From NCBI GenBank assembly GCA_026260175.1, contig JAKCWW010002834.1:1-47809 (forward strand): a stretch of 47,809 nucleotides of DNA. Direction: 5' to 3'. Source of the DNA: Reticulitermes lucifugus. Its lineage: Eukaryota; Arthropoda; Insecta; Blattodea; Rhinotermitidae. The notes below the pieces were generated by a model, which saw only the letters and a program-made list of their open reading frames with translations, was not told where the DNA came from and did not search any database. This document shows, one piece after another, positions 39,501-45,572 of this stretch (position 1 is the stretch's first letter; every line of letters begins with the position of its first letter). The translations under genes were made by a program, and so were the position numbers.

Positions 39501-40350
39501 GTGCACACTTACAAAACAACACAAGAGATTTCAAAGAAATTTAATGTCTGGATGCACACAACAAGTTGTGTGAATACAGTTTAGTTCTATTCTAATTAAT
39601 TTTCAACTTGAATGTACATGAAGCCCACATTGAACTTCACAAACTTTCTCAAAAATGACTACCCATCCAAAAATTAATAGATCTTGTCAGGTTCCACAAT
39701 ACTTAATTCAAATTTCTTGTTGTAATAAATATTTGATGAACTAAAAAGGGAAGTAATTTCTGACTGTGCAATGAGATAGCAAGAGTGCGATCAGTTTTGC
39801 AACATTGAATGTTTCTGTGCAATAATAAACATAAGCTCTAGAAGCACACAAAATAGAAAGGAAGAGATTCTTGGAAAACTTCTATGCTTCAAACTGTAGT
39901 ATATCTTTCCACTTATAATTTTCACAATGTCGTCTATGACTACCATCTCTTTGACGCATCAACTTTTTAGATTGTCTTAGCTAGAGGACAAATTCACATC
40001 ATGGAAACTTCCATTATTTTGATGAAAAAATTTGAACAATTCAGCCAGGAATGATACTGGATCACTCAGTCTATGAAGGACTATCCTACTCATGGCATAC
40101 TAAAACCAACATTCAGGAAGATGAACATATACTTAATTTACAAAGCATATTGCAGGAAACAGCACATAGTGATGAACTAGCTCCATTGAATGGCTCTCTG
40201 TGTACAAGAAATGCATAGTCACCAGACCAAAATACTTACTTTGCAACATTGAGTCCACGAAAGAACTTGGCAATATCTTGGTCTGAGGACTGCCACGGAA
40301 GACCTCTTGCACGCACAACACAGCTGTTGTCTACCTCCTCATTTTTTGAG
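3347..40350 (-). CDS. fus: fusilli / ESRP splicing regulator, 5'-partial, 8 coding exons (RRM4 isoform)
   Basis: Sequence-specific RNA-binding protein of the ESRP family, which binds GU-rich RNA and controls alternative splicing in epithelial cells. Joining 40350-40240, 35784-35609, 34463-34369, 34038-33823, 32295-32062, 27085-26926, 14864-14494 and 3505-3347 on the minus strand gives 1522 nt in one unbroken frame, about 506 residues then TGA. All introns have GT..AG ends. The four RNP2-type signatures are [28 protein letters not shown] and LVIMQGLPY, the hnRNP F/H quasi-RRM hallmark. Long stretches such as [15 protein letters not shown] and RYIELFRST match ESRP proteins as I remember them. 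The first exon begins on the third base of a codon, so upstream exons encoding the N-terminal domain (RNase-H-like in vertebrate ESRPs) are missing. Gene identity is very likely; exact isoforms need cDNA. Confidence 0.93.
3923..4453 (+). repeat. long inverted repeat, arm 1
   Basis: About 530 bp matching, in opposite orientation and with moderate divergence, 7268-7807. Anchors seen in both include GTTTTTAGGCGC near the outer end, ATTTCATGAAA, AATGTGGAAAAATATGGTAG, GGCAAGAATACAGACAC and AATATTTAATACTTAT. It is an interspersed repeat of unknown class and no clear terminal inverted repeats of its own are visible. Confidence 0.85.
5431..5450. repeat. (CA)10 microsatellite
   Basis: Uninterrupted CA dinucleotide run. 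Confidence 0.95.
6778..6965 (-). repeat. interspersed repeat, copy related to 8378-8570
   Basis: The reverse complement shares TTGTTTTGCCGTGGAACA and flanking words (CTTTGCAT.AACA, TCTACCAG) with 8378-8570. The two copies face each other. Both have short open frames with the shared core FAVE, so they may come from a TE coding region, but the family is not recognised. Confidence 0.6.
7268..7807 (-). repeat. long inverted repeat, arm 2
   Basis: Reverse-complement counterpart of 3923-4453. It includes a short (CAGA)n run at 7736-7758 that the other arm shows only as GTCTGTCTGTTC. Confidence 0.85.
8035..8331 (+). mobile_element. tRNA-derived SINE (family A), full length
   Basis: Starts AGCTGGAATGGTGCAGTCTG, has a pol III B-box-like GGTTCGATTCC at 8096-8106, a conserved body (GCTCTGGAGCCCACCCAG, CAAGGTTAA) and ends in a TTTTACCTTTACATT tail. 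It is flanked by a decayed target-site duplication: TATTTGTGCA at 8017-8026 and 8332-8341. Confidence 0.85.
8378..8570 (+). repeat. interspersed repeat, copy related to 6778-6965
   Basis: Shares TTGTTTTGCCGTGGAACA (about 8480-8500) and flanks with the opposite-strand copy at 6778-6965. Family unknown. Confidence 0.6.
10665..10952 (-). mobile_element. tRNA-derived SINE (family A)
   Basis: Minus-strand copy. The tRNA-like head at 10952-10870 contains AGCCAGCATAGCGCAGTCGG and the B-box-like GGGGTTCGAATGC; the body contains CTCTGGGGCTCACTCAGCCT and TTAAGAATGAGTGGAGCTAC. Confidence 0.85.
11558..11775 (+). mobile_element. decayed TE coding fragment
   Basis: Plus-strand frames give [15 protein letters not shown] and, in other frames, [20 protein letters not shown] peptides. 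I associate these with abundant repeat ORFs in blattodean genomes, from memory. A second, more decayed copy with the same end is at 38335-38490. Class unknown. Confidence 0.5.
11776..11932 (+). mobile_element. non-LTR retrotransposon 3' end
   Basis: Translates as [20 protein letters not shown] then stop, the usual C-terminal end of a LINE polymerase ORF. After the stop come a conserved 3' UTR (TTCTCAAGAAGGACTCTGCTCC) and AGTTAGTTGGTTAGG, a decayed (GTTA)n tail. 5'-truncated. Related ends occur at 36634, 41577, 43450, 44552 and 47530. Confidence 0.8.
11933..12488. mobile_element. MITE-like element split by a nested SINE
   Basis: Left end CATAATTCCATCTGACAATTGTC and right end GTTGTCAGATAAAATAATG are imperfect terminal inverted repeats, and they match the ends of the unsplit 246-bp copy at 45791-46036. 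Interior words (ATTTCCAG..TC.TCTTTAAATA; TGGAA...GG.GAG.CT) are also shared. A SINE occupies 12175-12463. Confidence 0.75.
12175..12463 (-). mobile_element. tRNA-derived SINE (family A), nested in a MITE
   Basis: Minus-strand SINE with head at 12463-12390 (decayed B box), body GCCCACCCAGCCTCCTG and TTAAAGAATGAGGAGATC. AGTGGC followed by an A-rich stretch flanks both sides and is a possible target-site duplication. Confidence 0.8.
12582..12632 (-). mobile_element. non-LTR retrotransposon 3'-end fragment
   Basis: TTTTATAGAACCCAAAAGTTCATGA matches, on the minus strand, the stop-proximal segment of the LINE 3' ends elsewhere in the window. Short and decayed. Confidence 0.55.
12856..12880. repeat. 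(CTAGT)5 microsatellite
   Basis: Five perfect pentanucleotide units. Confidence 0.95.
13628..13910 (+). mobile_element. tRNA-derived SINE (family A), decayed
   Basis: The body AGCTCTGGGGCTCACCTAGC, ACTCACCTCCATCAAG and GGTTAAGAATGCATGGAGCT aligns with the other copies. The B box is lost (GGAATCTTGG). The end (CATCTTAACTTTA) is a decayed tail. Confidence 0.8.
14494..14864 (-). CDS. fus: fus exon 7: Pro-rich linker and first half of RRM4
   Basis: Exon of 371 bp after acceptor CATGCTGCAG. It starts with the last two bases of a glycine codon and encodes a Pro/Ala-rich linker ([35 protein letters not shown]), then [20 protein letters not shown] and RGFPE. The YPSPP.SP motif and the MQGL..N...ILNFF-like end match the C-terminal region of vertebrate ESRP as I remember it. 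The donor GAG/GTTAGG (GT at 14493-14492) is weak. If the intron is retained the frame adds VRGPPFLS and stops at 14467, giving half an RRM4. Confidence 0.88.
17491..17737 (+). mobile_element. tRNA-derived SINE (family A), 5'-truncated
   Basis: Begins inside the head (GATCCCGGTAGGGGCAAGAG). The body has CAGCTCTGGGGCCAACACAG and GGTTAAGAATGAGTGGAGCT, and it ends in a well-preserved TTTTACCTTTACCTTTTAC tail. Confidence 0.85.
20253..20878. mobile_element. hAT-like element with 13-bp terminal inverted repeats
   Basis: CAGGGGTGGAAAA at 20253-20265 and its exact reverse complement TTTTCCACCCCTG at 20866-20878 bound 626 bp. CAGGGGTG-type ends are typical of hAT DNA transposons. The flanking 8-mers do not match well, and no transposase frame is seen inside. 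It is either an old non-autonomous element or a chance pairing of two ends. Confidence 0.55.
23219..23345 (+). mobile_element. SINE (family A) 3'-part fragment
   Basis: Decayed body only: AGTTCTGGGGAGCTATCCAG, CCACTTGCCTCCCTCCATCC, AGAGGTTAAGAATGA. Confidence 0.65.
25201..25408. repeat. foldback (palindromic) element, copy 1
   Basis: Imperfect inverted repeat. The left arm 25239-25309 (GATGTGACACCCTGTCATTG ... CTTCATCTTC) pairs with the right arm 25326-25393 (GAAGATGAA ... TTGCCCACTGACACAGCATC). Arms of about 70 bp surround a loop of about 16 bp. A related copy is at 27334-27546. Confidence 0.8.
25943..27085 (-). CDS. fus: fus exon 6, long form: RRM3 end plus Ala/Gln/Pro-rich tail and stop
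   Basis: If the weak internal donor is not used, the frame stays open for 380 codons to TGA at 25945-25943. The extra roughly 327 residues are low-complexity: a Pro-rich stretch, an Ala/Gln/Val-rich segment around 26610-26770 ([20 protein letters not shown] and more) that may be helical, a Ser/Thr/Asn region, a Pro/His/Gly-rich region, and an end containing [14 protein letters not shown] and a basic VKRQWQPP motif. Such a long open frame with sustained amino-acid bias is unlikely by chance, so I read it as an alternative C-terminus or composite terminal exon. The tail lacks RRM4. No clear poly(A) signal lies just downstream; a TTTATT (AATAAA on the minus strand) is at 24506-24511. Confidence 0.85.
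   Translation of the reverse strand, partial: GQPSGEAFIQMDSEQSAFLSAQQKHHRYMIFGKKQRYIEVFQCSGEDMNLVLTGGIPAGAVSPAKAAALLSPGMLPPHPPPPIGGAVATPLPPPTPALPWESSHALVQAQVAVAQQVQAHALAQQNLAIRQSQAQQEGIWLMNQIAVAQQHQAAMAALAAVTSPSNSVTKQNWNEMNGNATTGIVSSGQPTNPTVSVTLAKSASNTVSTQSQLVPPPTNQAGSSAYGPLITHAAPFPSTTHPPPVAGAHPGLFLLNMPPRLPLGGASLLPPQASAGLSATSNFHPKGPPPQLPSGASFPAGNAHPPPHHGMLPPIIQSPVTAAAAIMGLKRSWEQAFPTEMSTTGAVKRQWQPPHSTTTTFHPSAGLPTVAYPAPFYPAL
26926..27085 (-). CDS. fus: fus exon 6, short form: second half of RRM3
   Basis: After acceptor TAATTGCCTTTGCAG the exon reads [20 protein letters not shown] and, after 14 more residues, [19 protein letters not shown], completing quasi-RRM3. An internal donor, G/GTGGTATACC with GT at 26925-26924, ends the exon in phase 1 after 160 bp. 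That is the phase the exon at 14864 needs, and the join restores a Gly-Gly-Thr found at the same place in vertebrate ESRP. The donor is weak. A second donor (G/GTATAC, GT at 26922-26921) lies 3 nt further on and is also in phase. Confidence 0.8.
27334..27546. repeat. foldback (palindromic) element, copy 2
   Basis: Same start as copy 1 (GATTTGAGGTTCTC). Left arm 27381-27449 (GGATGTGACACTGTGTCATT ... CTTCATCTT) and right arm 27488-27535 (AAGATGAAGGCTCTGTGATT ... GGGAACCACTCACTC) are imperfect reverse complements. Confidence 0.8.
27797..27885 (+). mobile_element. tRNA-like SINE head fragment
   Basis: GGTCAGTGCAGCAGTAACATT followed about 50 bases later by a degenerate B box (GCAATTCAAATTG) has the layout of an old tRNA-derived SINE head. 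Confidence 0.4.
28185..28425 (+). mobile_element. tRNA-derived SINE (family A), 5'-truncated
   Basis: Starts near the B box (GGTTTAAATCCCTGCTCAGG). The body has CTGAGGCCCAGCCAGCCTCC and GTTAAGAATGGGTGGAGTCA, and it ends TTCATGGCATGTACATGGAC with an AACTTTACCTTTAC tail. Confidence 0.85.
28478..28735 (-). mobile_element. non-LTR retrotransposon 3' end with (GAA)n tail
   Basis: The minus strand encodes [20 protein letters not shown], then [20 protein letters not shown] and a stop, the typical C-terminus of a LINE polymerase (RPRGRP..RW, then W...A.DR..W). After the stop comes CACTGAAGAAGAAGAAGAAG. The family differs from the GTTA-tailed LINE. Confidence 0.8.
28938..29066. repeat. foldback element, copy 3 (related layout)
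   Basis: Left arm GCAATATTTTGAAAAGTCAA ... CTGTTTTTATCTTCAAGTGG ... GGGAGAG and right arm CTCTCCCATTTCCAACTGAA ... CAGTTTTCAAAATGTTG are imperfect reverse complements, with arms of about 55 bp and a loop of about 20 bp. The TTTTGAA ... ATCTTCA order resembles copies 1 and 2. Confidence 0.7.
29095..29396 (-). mobile_element. tRNA-derived repeat (second SINE type)
   Basis: On the minus strand it starts with a tRNA-like head (CGCGGTGGCACAGTTGGTTGAGGC, B box GGTTCTATTCC near 29332-29342), followed by a body containing GGGGTTGACTCAGCCTCTAA and a distal part ending CAAGGGGCCTGTCCAGGCCT. The distal part gives the peptide [20 protein letters not shown], which I associate with common cockroach repeat ORFs (memory only). 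Confidence 0.7.
30254..30378. repeat. imperfect ACT/ACC triplet tract
   Basis: Runs of ACT, TAC and ACC triplets; about 125 bp of low-complexity pyrimidine/A sequence. Confidence 0.8.
32062..32295 (-). CDS. fus: fus exon: linker and first half of RRM3
   Basis: Exon of 234 bp (78 codons, phase 0) after acceptor TGTTTTATTATGCAG and before donor GTAAGT. It encodes a Pro-rich linker with repeated hydrophobic-Pro steps ([15 protein letters not shown]), then [20 protein letters not shown] and [14 protein letters not shown]. The second part is beta1-alpha1-beta2 of quasi-RRM3. Vertebrate ESRPs have the same linker-RRM3 arrangement. Confidence 0.92.
32296..33822 (-). other. fus intron between exons 4 and 5
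   Basis: 1.5-kb intron. The only element I can name is the 163-bp hAT-type MITE at 33004-33166; the rest is AT-rich unique-looking sequence. Confidence 0.8.
33004..33166. mobile_element. hAT-type MITE with TIRs and 8-bp target duplication
   Basis: Ends CAGGGGTGCACAAAT (33004-33018) and ATTTGTGAACCCCTG (33152-33166) are inverted repeats with one mismatch. Flanking 8-mers CTTCAGCA (32996-33003) and CTTTAACA (33167-33174) match at 6 of 8 positions. An 8-bp duplication and CAGGGGTG ends are hAT hallmarks. At 163 bp it is non-autonomous. Confidence 0.8.
33823..34038 (-). CDS. fus: fus exon: rest of RRM2
   Basis: Exon of 216 bp (72 codons, phase 0 at both ends) after acceptor CATGCATTTCAG and before donor GTGAGA. 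It encodes LDFFEAGE, then [20 protein letters not shown] and [16 protein letters not shown]. The stretch from GDAFV to RYIELFRST is the RNP1-like part of quasi-RRM2 and matches the ESRP family closely. Because the exon is phase-symmetric it could be skipped without a frameshift, but that would destroy RRM2. Confidence 0.93.
34039..34368 (-). other. fus intron between exons 3 and 4
   Basis: 330-bp intron. A decayed tRNA-like segment may lie at 34230-34310 (minus GGGTATGAATCCC); otherwise nothing is visible. Confidence 0.75.
34369..34463 (-). CDS. fus: fus exon: RRM1-RRM2 linker and start of RRM2
   Basis: Exon of 95 bp after acceptor TAACATTTACAG and before donor GTAAGT (from 34368). It reads [20 protein letters not shown] followed by [11 protein letters not shown]. 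The first half is the short inter-RRM linker; [10 protein letters not shown] is the RNP2-like strand of quasi-RRM2. The phase joins exactly to the exons on either side. Confidence 0.92.
34464..35608 (-). other. fus intron between exons 2 and 3
   Basis: 1.1-kb AT-rich intron with no repeat or gene that I can recognise. Confidence 0.75.
35609..35784 (-). CDS. fus: fus exon: rest of RRM1
   Basis: Exon of 176 bp between acceptor TTTGTTTGCAG (ending at 35785) and donor GTGAGC (from 35608). It encodes [20 protein letters not shown] and, after about 15 more residues, [20 protein letters not shown], the beta2-beta4 part of quasi-RRM1. The first G completes the lysine codon split by the preceding intron and the last G starts a glycine codon. 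Only 11 bases of non-repeat intron precede the AG; upstream of that lies a SINE (35796-36089) that duplicated this acceptor. Confidence 0.93.
35796..36089 (-). mobile_element. tRNA-derived SINE (family A) flanked by a 14-bp target duplication containing a splice acceptor
   Basis: Full-length minus-strand copy. The head AGCTGGGATAGCATAGTCAC (36089-36070) is followed by an intact B box GGGTTCGAATCCC, body GTTAAGAATGAGTGGACCTG and tail GGGACAATTTTACAATTTAAC. The direct repeat CCCCTGCAAACAAA occurs at 35782-35795 and 36090-36103. This is a perfect 14-bp target-site duplication, and on the minus strand it reads TTTGTTTGCAGGGG, the fus exon 2 acceptor. Confidence 0.92.
36634..36790 (+). mobile_element. 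non-LTR retrotransposon 3' end with (GTTA)n tail
   Basis: GGGCTCTTGTGAATGCGGTA ... TTCAGGTTCCACAAAATGTG ... AAGGACTCTATTCCATGGAG, then (GTTA)n at about 36748-36790. Same family as 11776-11932. Confidence 0.8.
37060..37157. repeat. ATGTT/ATGTC pentanucleotide array
   Basis: About 19 imperfect pentamers alternating ATGTT and ATGTC on the plus strand. Confidence 0.85.
37216..37238. repeat. (GT)n microsatellite
   Basis: Uninterrupted GT dinucleotide run of 23 bp. Confidence 0.95.
37588..37696. repeat. ACCT/ACAT tetranucleotide tract
   Basis: CTAC units passing into CATA/ACAT units with GTAC interruptions. Confidence 0.85.
38335..38490 (+). mobile_element. decayed TE coding fragment
   Basis: The plus frame reads [16 protein letters not shown] and [15 protein letters not shown]. 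The end resembles the [13 protein letters not shown] end of the fragment at 11558-11775, so they are likely two old copies of one element. Confidence 0.45.
40240..40350 (-). CDS. fus: fus exon: start of RRM1
   Basis: Most upstream exon I can recognise. It follows acceptor GTTGTTGCAG at 40360-40351 and ends at donor GTAAGT from 40239. It reads [10 protein letters not shown] then [20 protein letters not shown], the beta1-alpha1 part of quasi-RRM1 and nearly identical to vertebrate ESRP1/2 here as I recall them. It starts with one leftover base and ends with two, so the upstream exon must end in phase 2. The other two frames hit stops within the first 25 bases, which fixes the frame. Confidence 0.93.
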
Positions 40351-41423
40351 CTGCAACAACAAAATATATCAGATTATTCACAAATATTCCTTTAAAAACA
40401 AAGTGTTCACTTCAGTATTGGATCTAATAAGAATGAAGGATAAAACATGCTGACAATATTCTCATTGACACAGACATAATATTGTGACGGTCAGGAAATG
40501 AAATTTACAATGGACCGAGTATACACTCTGGTTTAAAACAAAAAATGCATACAGAAATTTGTTGCAGAAACTGCTTGAAAAGTGGCCACAGAGACCACTG
40601 CCATGAAGATGGGAGAACTAATACCAAGACTGAAAATAGTGTGTGAGGGGGAACGCAGCAAACAGAAGCCTCCAAAATAAGAGAATGGCATCTAACGTCA
40701 TGAGGCATTGGATGGCCCCATGTAGATTTCAATACATTTAAATCTTTAAAGATGACGAGTCAGAGTAACATTATGGCTGTCCTGTTCGGCCATCAAGCCT
40801 GTCTTGGTGTTGAGCCCCCTTAGGTCCTCATGACCATATTTTAGCCCAAGATTAACCTGAATTATACATAAACCTTCAGCTCTTACAACACCATAAACAA
40901 CTTTGTCACGATTATAAAATCCAATCATTTAATGCTGTTTAGGGAAAAAATCGCAGTTTTTCTCAGAAACAAACAAAACACACAAATGCCCTCTGGGAAC
41001 AAAATGTAGAATTTTTGAATGTCAAACCCAGCAGTATATACATGTATAGCAACCACAAAGCCATGAAGTGTTCACAAAGCTTGCTGTGAGCATTGTGCTA
41101 TTAGAGGCCATCCATATTTGTCCTTGTATTATTTCTGCTATCAATAAAGCAACATGACAATCATGCTAACTTCTGAGATAAGAGCGACACTAGCACCATA
41201 TAATGTATGGAATAGGAATTTGTGTGAAAATGTGTCTCTGAATGGATGCATCTTATGTTAAGATAGTTTTCTATAGAATGTAAAAATAATATGTCACATA
41301 TCTGCTCCTTGGATGATGAAAACTGATAAATCGTGATAGGTATATGTTTTGTGACATCTTTTATGAACATAAATCATAAACATAACACCATATCTTTTAT
41401 GAAATACATAACATCTCTCTACA

Positions 41424-41485
41424 CCTGGGTGCAAACTCTGGCCTGAAGGCCAGATGCAGCCCTTGAAAATTGAAGTCCGGCCGGT
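41424..41485 (+). mobile_element. hAT-type element end fragment
   Basis: CTGGGTGCAAACTCTGGCCTGAAGGCCAGATGCAGCCCTTG has a hAT-like start and a TCTGGCC/GGCCAGA hairpin near the terminus. No matching other end is seen. Confidence 0.45.
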
Positions 41486-41576
41486 GACGATTGTCAGAAA
41501 TTTTTAATAATTCACTGTTAATACAGGCTACTGTTGTTTTGTAGGGACGTCCAACTTGGTCTCTCACATTAAGGGA

Positions 41577-42048
41577 AGAACATAGGCTGAGCGTGTTTGA
41601 GAATAGGGTGCTGAGGAAGATATTGGGGCCTAAGAGAGAGGAAGGAAAAGAAGGTTGGAGAAAATTGCATATTAAAGAGCTGCAATGATTTGTACTCCTC
41701 AACAAACATCACCAGCATGATTGAACCAAGGAGGATGAAATGAGTGGGGCATGGGAATGTATAAGGGAGATGAGAAATGCGTACAGAGTTTTGGTGAGGA
41801 AACCTGAGACAGTCCGCTTGGAAGGCTTGTGCTTATATGGCAAGATAATATTAAATTGTATCTTGAAGACGGAGGGCAGGAATGCGTGAACCGGATCCAT
41901 CTAGCTCTGGTTAGGAAAAAGTGGCGGGCTTTTGTGGACACGGTAATGAACCGTCGGATTCCATACAATACGGATAATTTGACAAAATGAGACACTCGTG
42001 GTTTCTCAAGAAGAACTCTGCCCCAAAGAGTTAGTTAGTTAGTCAGTC
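41577..42048 (+). mobile_element. non-LTR retrotransposon 3' part (longest copy)
   Basis: Frames on the plus strand give ENRVLRKILGPKREEGKEGW, MIEPRRMKW and RLVLIWQDNIKLYLEDGGQE, then WRAFVDTVMNRRIP and a stop, with at least one frame shift. This is the end of a LINE reverse transcriptase ORF, with a 3' UTR and an AGTTAGTTAGTC tail. 5'-truncated and decayed. Confidence 0.85.
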
Positions 42049-42709
42049 AGTCATTTATTTGGTAGGCCTACACGGAGGCTAATTGCGTAAATCCGCCATT
42101 TTCATTCACTGTGCCTACAGCAAGTTGAGATAATACTTATGTAACACAGAAACACGCGTCCTAAGACAGTGCTGATAAGTGGTTAAGTTTAACAACCTTC
42201 GAACCACAGGTGTTTCGGAAGCTCTCTGGTGAGCGGTCTCTTCGAAGTGTACCTAACTGACAACCACTCCCCACCCCCTCCCGGTCTAAACCTTTTCTAC
42301 GTCTGCAGTTTTTACACCCTTCGCTGTATAGAGTAAGACTGTTTTGCCTCGACATTACGATAGGCCTAAACACACACAAACCTAAACTCCTCTCCATTGA
42401 CCGGCAAATTCCTTGTTACTTTGTCCGTCGCAGGGCTGGGAACCGAACGTGGTATCTCTACAATTTGCATCTTAACATTCGTTTACTAAAGCTGTCAATG
42501 CAGACAGGTTAATTGTTATTAGTTTCGTAGGTGTATGTTTGCGGAATGCGTGCTCTGCAAGAACGTGTCTTTACACGAGCATGGATTCAAGTAAAGAACC
42601 AACCGTGACAAAGTAATTAATGAGAAAAATACTGTGTAGTTCTGGTAGATTGAGACTTGGAAGGTATTTAAGGAATGCGGGCAGGATGGGGTGGGTATTA
42701 GCGTGGCGA

Positions 42710-43298
42710 GCGTATATGACTCAGCGACTACTGTCTGCGCAAAAGCGTATGTGACTCAGCAGCTACTGTCTGCGCAAAAGCGTATGTGACTCAGCAGCTA
42801 CTGTCTGTGCAAAAGCGTATATGACTCAGCAACTACTGTCCGTGCAAAAGCGTATATGACTCAGCAACTACTGTCTGTGCAAAAGCGTATGTGACTCAGC
42901 AACTACTGTCTGTGCAAAAGCGTATATGACTCAGCAACTACTGTCTGTGCAAAAGCGTATATGACTCAGCAACTACTGTCTGTGCAAAAACGTATATGAC
43001 TCCGAAACTACTGTCTGTGCAAAAGCGTATATGACTCAGCAACTAATGTCTATGCAAAAGCGTATGTGACTCAGCAACTAATGTCTGTGCAAAAGCGTAC
43101 GTGGCTCAGCAACTAATGTCTGTGCAAAAGCGTACGTGACTCAGCAACTGTCTGTGCAAAAGCGTATGTGACTCAGCAACTGTCTGTGCAAAAGCGTATG
43201 TGACTCAGCAACTATTGTCTGCGCAAAAGCGTATATGACTCAACAACTACTATCTGTGCAAAAGCGTATATGACTCAGCGACTACTGTCCGTGCAAAA
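42710..43298. repeat. 35-bp minisatellite, 17 units
   Basis: Units of the form GCGTATRTGACTCAGCAACT followed by ACTGTCTGTGCAAAA start at 42710 and every 35 bp. Two units (43130 and 43162) are 32 bp, having lost 3 bp. TGACTCAGC is intact in 14 of 17 units and TGACTCA in 15. The array ends in GCATTTACC at 43299. Confidence 0.95.
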
Positions 43299-43449
43299 GC
43301 ATTTACCATTTACATTAGATTGACTGTGCCAGCTCCAAACGTTCTAGCGGCCGATGTACTTGTAGTGACATCTAGTGTCATAAAACAGGTACCAGCCTCA
43401 TACTCTGCTCCGTTTTGCTTCTTCTTTTCTCACTTCCTCAACACGTAAG

Positions 43450-43710
43450 TTTCAGTTTACCAGAACTGGACAGTAACTCCATGGAGAAGTGCTTCTTGAG
43501 AAATTCCCCGCATTTTATGTTATTGCTGTGTCCAAAACAGCCCGCCACTTGTCACTATTTTTAGCCAGATGAATCCAATCAACGCCCTCCCATCCTATTT
43601 CTTTAAGGTCCATTTCAATATCATCTTCCAATCTGCGCCTAGTTCTCTCAAGTATTCTCTTTCCTTCAATTTCTGGTCTGTCGCCTGATGTAACGTACTC
43701 GAACCTAACT
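43450..43710 (-). mobile_element. non-LTR retrotransposon 3' part
   Basis: The minus frame reads EGKRILERTRRRLEDDIEMD then LKEIGWEGVDWIHLAKNSDK and WRAVLDTAI, the same polymerase C-terminus as 41577-42048. The 3' UTR word AAGAAGCACTTCTCCATGGA follows. Confidence 0.8.
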
Positions 43711-44457
43711 GACCAGAAGTTCATGACGCTCGGACAGTTCACACTGCGATACAAAGTGACGTCAGATCAACATGAGTATTACGTGATCTTGCAATTGTAC
43801 ATCCCGTGCGTATCTCGCAGAGCATTGCAAAATATAAGCAAGTGGAACCCCCAACAAAATCAAGAAGAATTCAAATACAGTAATATGAAATGTAATGTAC
43901 GTAGTGTCGATATACAAGCAATAACAATGAGATGGATGTGTAAATAATACAAGTAGCAATGAGACAAGTTTCTGGATTCAGCTAGGCAGGGTTTAATAGC
44001 ACAGCAGACATTTAAATATCAACTCCACATTCAAAACGAATATACATACTTTACAACGATATGTTCTTTTATAATTAAAACCAGGTTTCATTATAATCAT
44101 GTAGTATAGACATCGATGATTGCTTGTTCAAGTCGAAACGGGTCTTTCTGGTTTCAACACAACAAACCTAACAAAAAGCTCTATTTCGTGTACGTAACCT
44201 GAATTGTTTTCAGTATTATACCTTGTACTTAAACCACGATGTCTGCAGAAGTAACAAACGTGTCGGCCCGACACCAATAAAATGTTAGCCTCGTGTGACC
44301 ACCATTCGTTGAAGTTGGCCATACTGGAGACTCAGGCAAAGAATAATAACAGAAAATCATAAAACTAAGATTTTTATTAGGTTTTAAATTGGCCATTAGG
44401 ACAGTGGAGTGGCGATTTGCCGCATTAAGATGCAATCGGATATTCTCAGCTTTATTA

Positions 44458-44510
44458 CGAGCACCCGTGGCTCAGTGTGTGTATACGACACTGACTTGTG
44501 TCGGCACTAG
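44458..44510 (+). mobile_element. tRNA-like SINE head fragment
   Basis: GAGCACCCGTGGCTCAGTGTG resembles a tRNA 5' half with A box (TGGCTCAGT). No B box follows. Confidence 0.35.
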
Positions 44511-44551
44511 TCTTGTGATGATGTGTTTGGAGGTAAAGGAGCTGACATTTG

Positions 44552-44830
44552 CTTAACTAGTCAAGAAATTCCCCAAAATTTTATGGAATCCGAAGTTTTA
44601 TTGGGACTCTTGTAAAGTTTTCTATATATTTGTTTTAATTTGTTTACGAGTTGGTGGATATATGTTGTTTTATTGCCGTGTTAATGACAGGATGTCGCTG
44701 GCTCCCATCCTGAAACGGATTAATGCAGTCCACAACTTTCCAGTCTATTTCTTTAATATACATTTTAATATTACCCTCCCGTCTGCGCCCATGACTTACG
44801 TTGCCCCTTTCCTTCAAGTCTTCTTACCAA
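44552..44830 (-). mobile_element. non-LTR retrotransposon 3' part, strongly decayed
   Basis: 44552-44607 matches the LINE 3' UTR/stop segment (CAAGAAATTCCCCAAAATTTTATGGAATCC) and 44735-44795 matches the ORF segment seen at 43598-43650 (CTATTTCTTTAA...CAT.T.AATAT.A). Order and orientation agree with a single old copy. Confidence 0.6.
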
Positions 44831-45572
44831 AACGTTACATGTGATTGTTTTTAAAAATGCTCTGTTTATAAATTATCAACTGATAGGATTTTCCGCCAAT
44901 ATTTAACCAGACGACAAAAGCCTTTCAGGACAGTTACTTCTTATATTTTAAATAACGGCACCCTAATTCCTCAACACCCTGAAAAAACGCTTCGAATTTG
45001 TGCAATACGTTAAGAAAGGACCGCAAGAGAATTTTGTGGCTGTGGATGAAACCGCTTTAGCAGAAAAACATGTGTCGACAACAACGCTGTTTGGTGCCAC
45101 TTATCCTAAGGTGCCAAGGAAAAGGGCCTGTTAGGGTGAAGGGAACAATCTAAGAGAAAAGAGAAAGTTCTGGGAAAAAATTTACGTCGCCTTCCTTTCG
45201 AAGACTTCAGGCTGCTCCGTGACAGTAGCAAGAACTGTAAATTAATAACAGCAATAATTGGTCGCACAGTCATGTATAATTTCTACTGGCACATCTGTTG
45301 GATCAGAGCTGTTGTATTTGCGATCGCAGCACATGCAATTCTTAACATGTAAGGAAAGATTCATTCAGAATTGTACAAAGATTCATACTCTATCTCCATG
45401 CAGAATTTCGCAGGATTCATTCACAAGGAAACCTAAATTTCATTTTCGCTAATGGACTTGGTTAACTCCCAGCAACAAACGAAACCTGTAGGACACCTAA
45501 ACATTTGCCATTCTGTCGTAACAAAATAGTTCAGGGCCCTACAGCAAGTGGCGCCAGCAGCGCTCCTGAGTT

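Larger units (their letters stand above)
35785..40239 (-). other. fus intron between exons 1 and 2 as seen here
   Basis: 4.5-kb intron. It begins (exon 2 side) with a SINE inserted at the acceptor. It also holds a LINE 3' end, (GTTA)n, an ATGTT/ATGTC array, (GT)n and an ACAT/ACCT tract, plus a decayed TE fragment at 38335-38490. 38500-40239 shows nothing I can name. Confidence 0.75.

Noticed and set aside
40505-40732. 75-codon minus frame KSTWGHPMPHDV...
   Set aside because: Cys/Leu/Trp-rich composition without a recognisable motif; probably a chance or repeat-derived frame.
40746-40928. 60-codon minus frame (YGVVRAEGLCIIQVN...)
   Set aside because: No domain recognised, no splice sites in phase with the 40350 exon, and length expected by chance.
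42710-43298. CRISPR-like array
   Set aside because: The units are contiguous tandem repeats without unique spacers, in a eukaryotic genome; it is a minisatellite.
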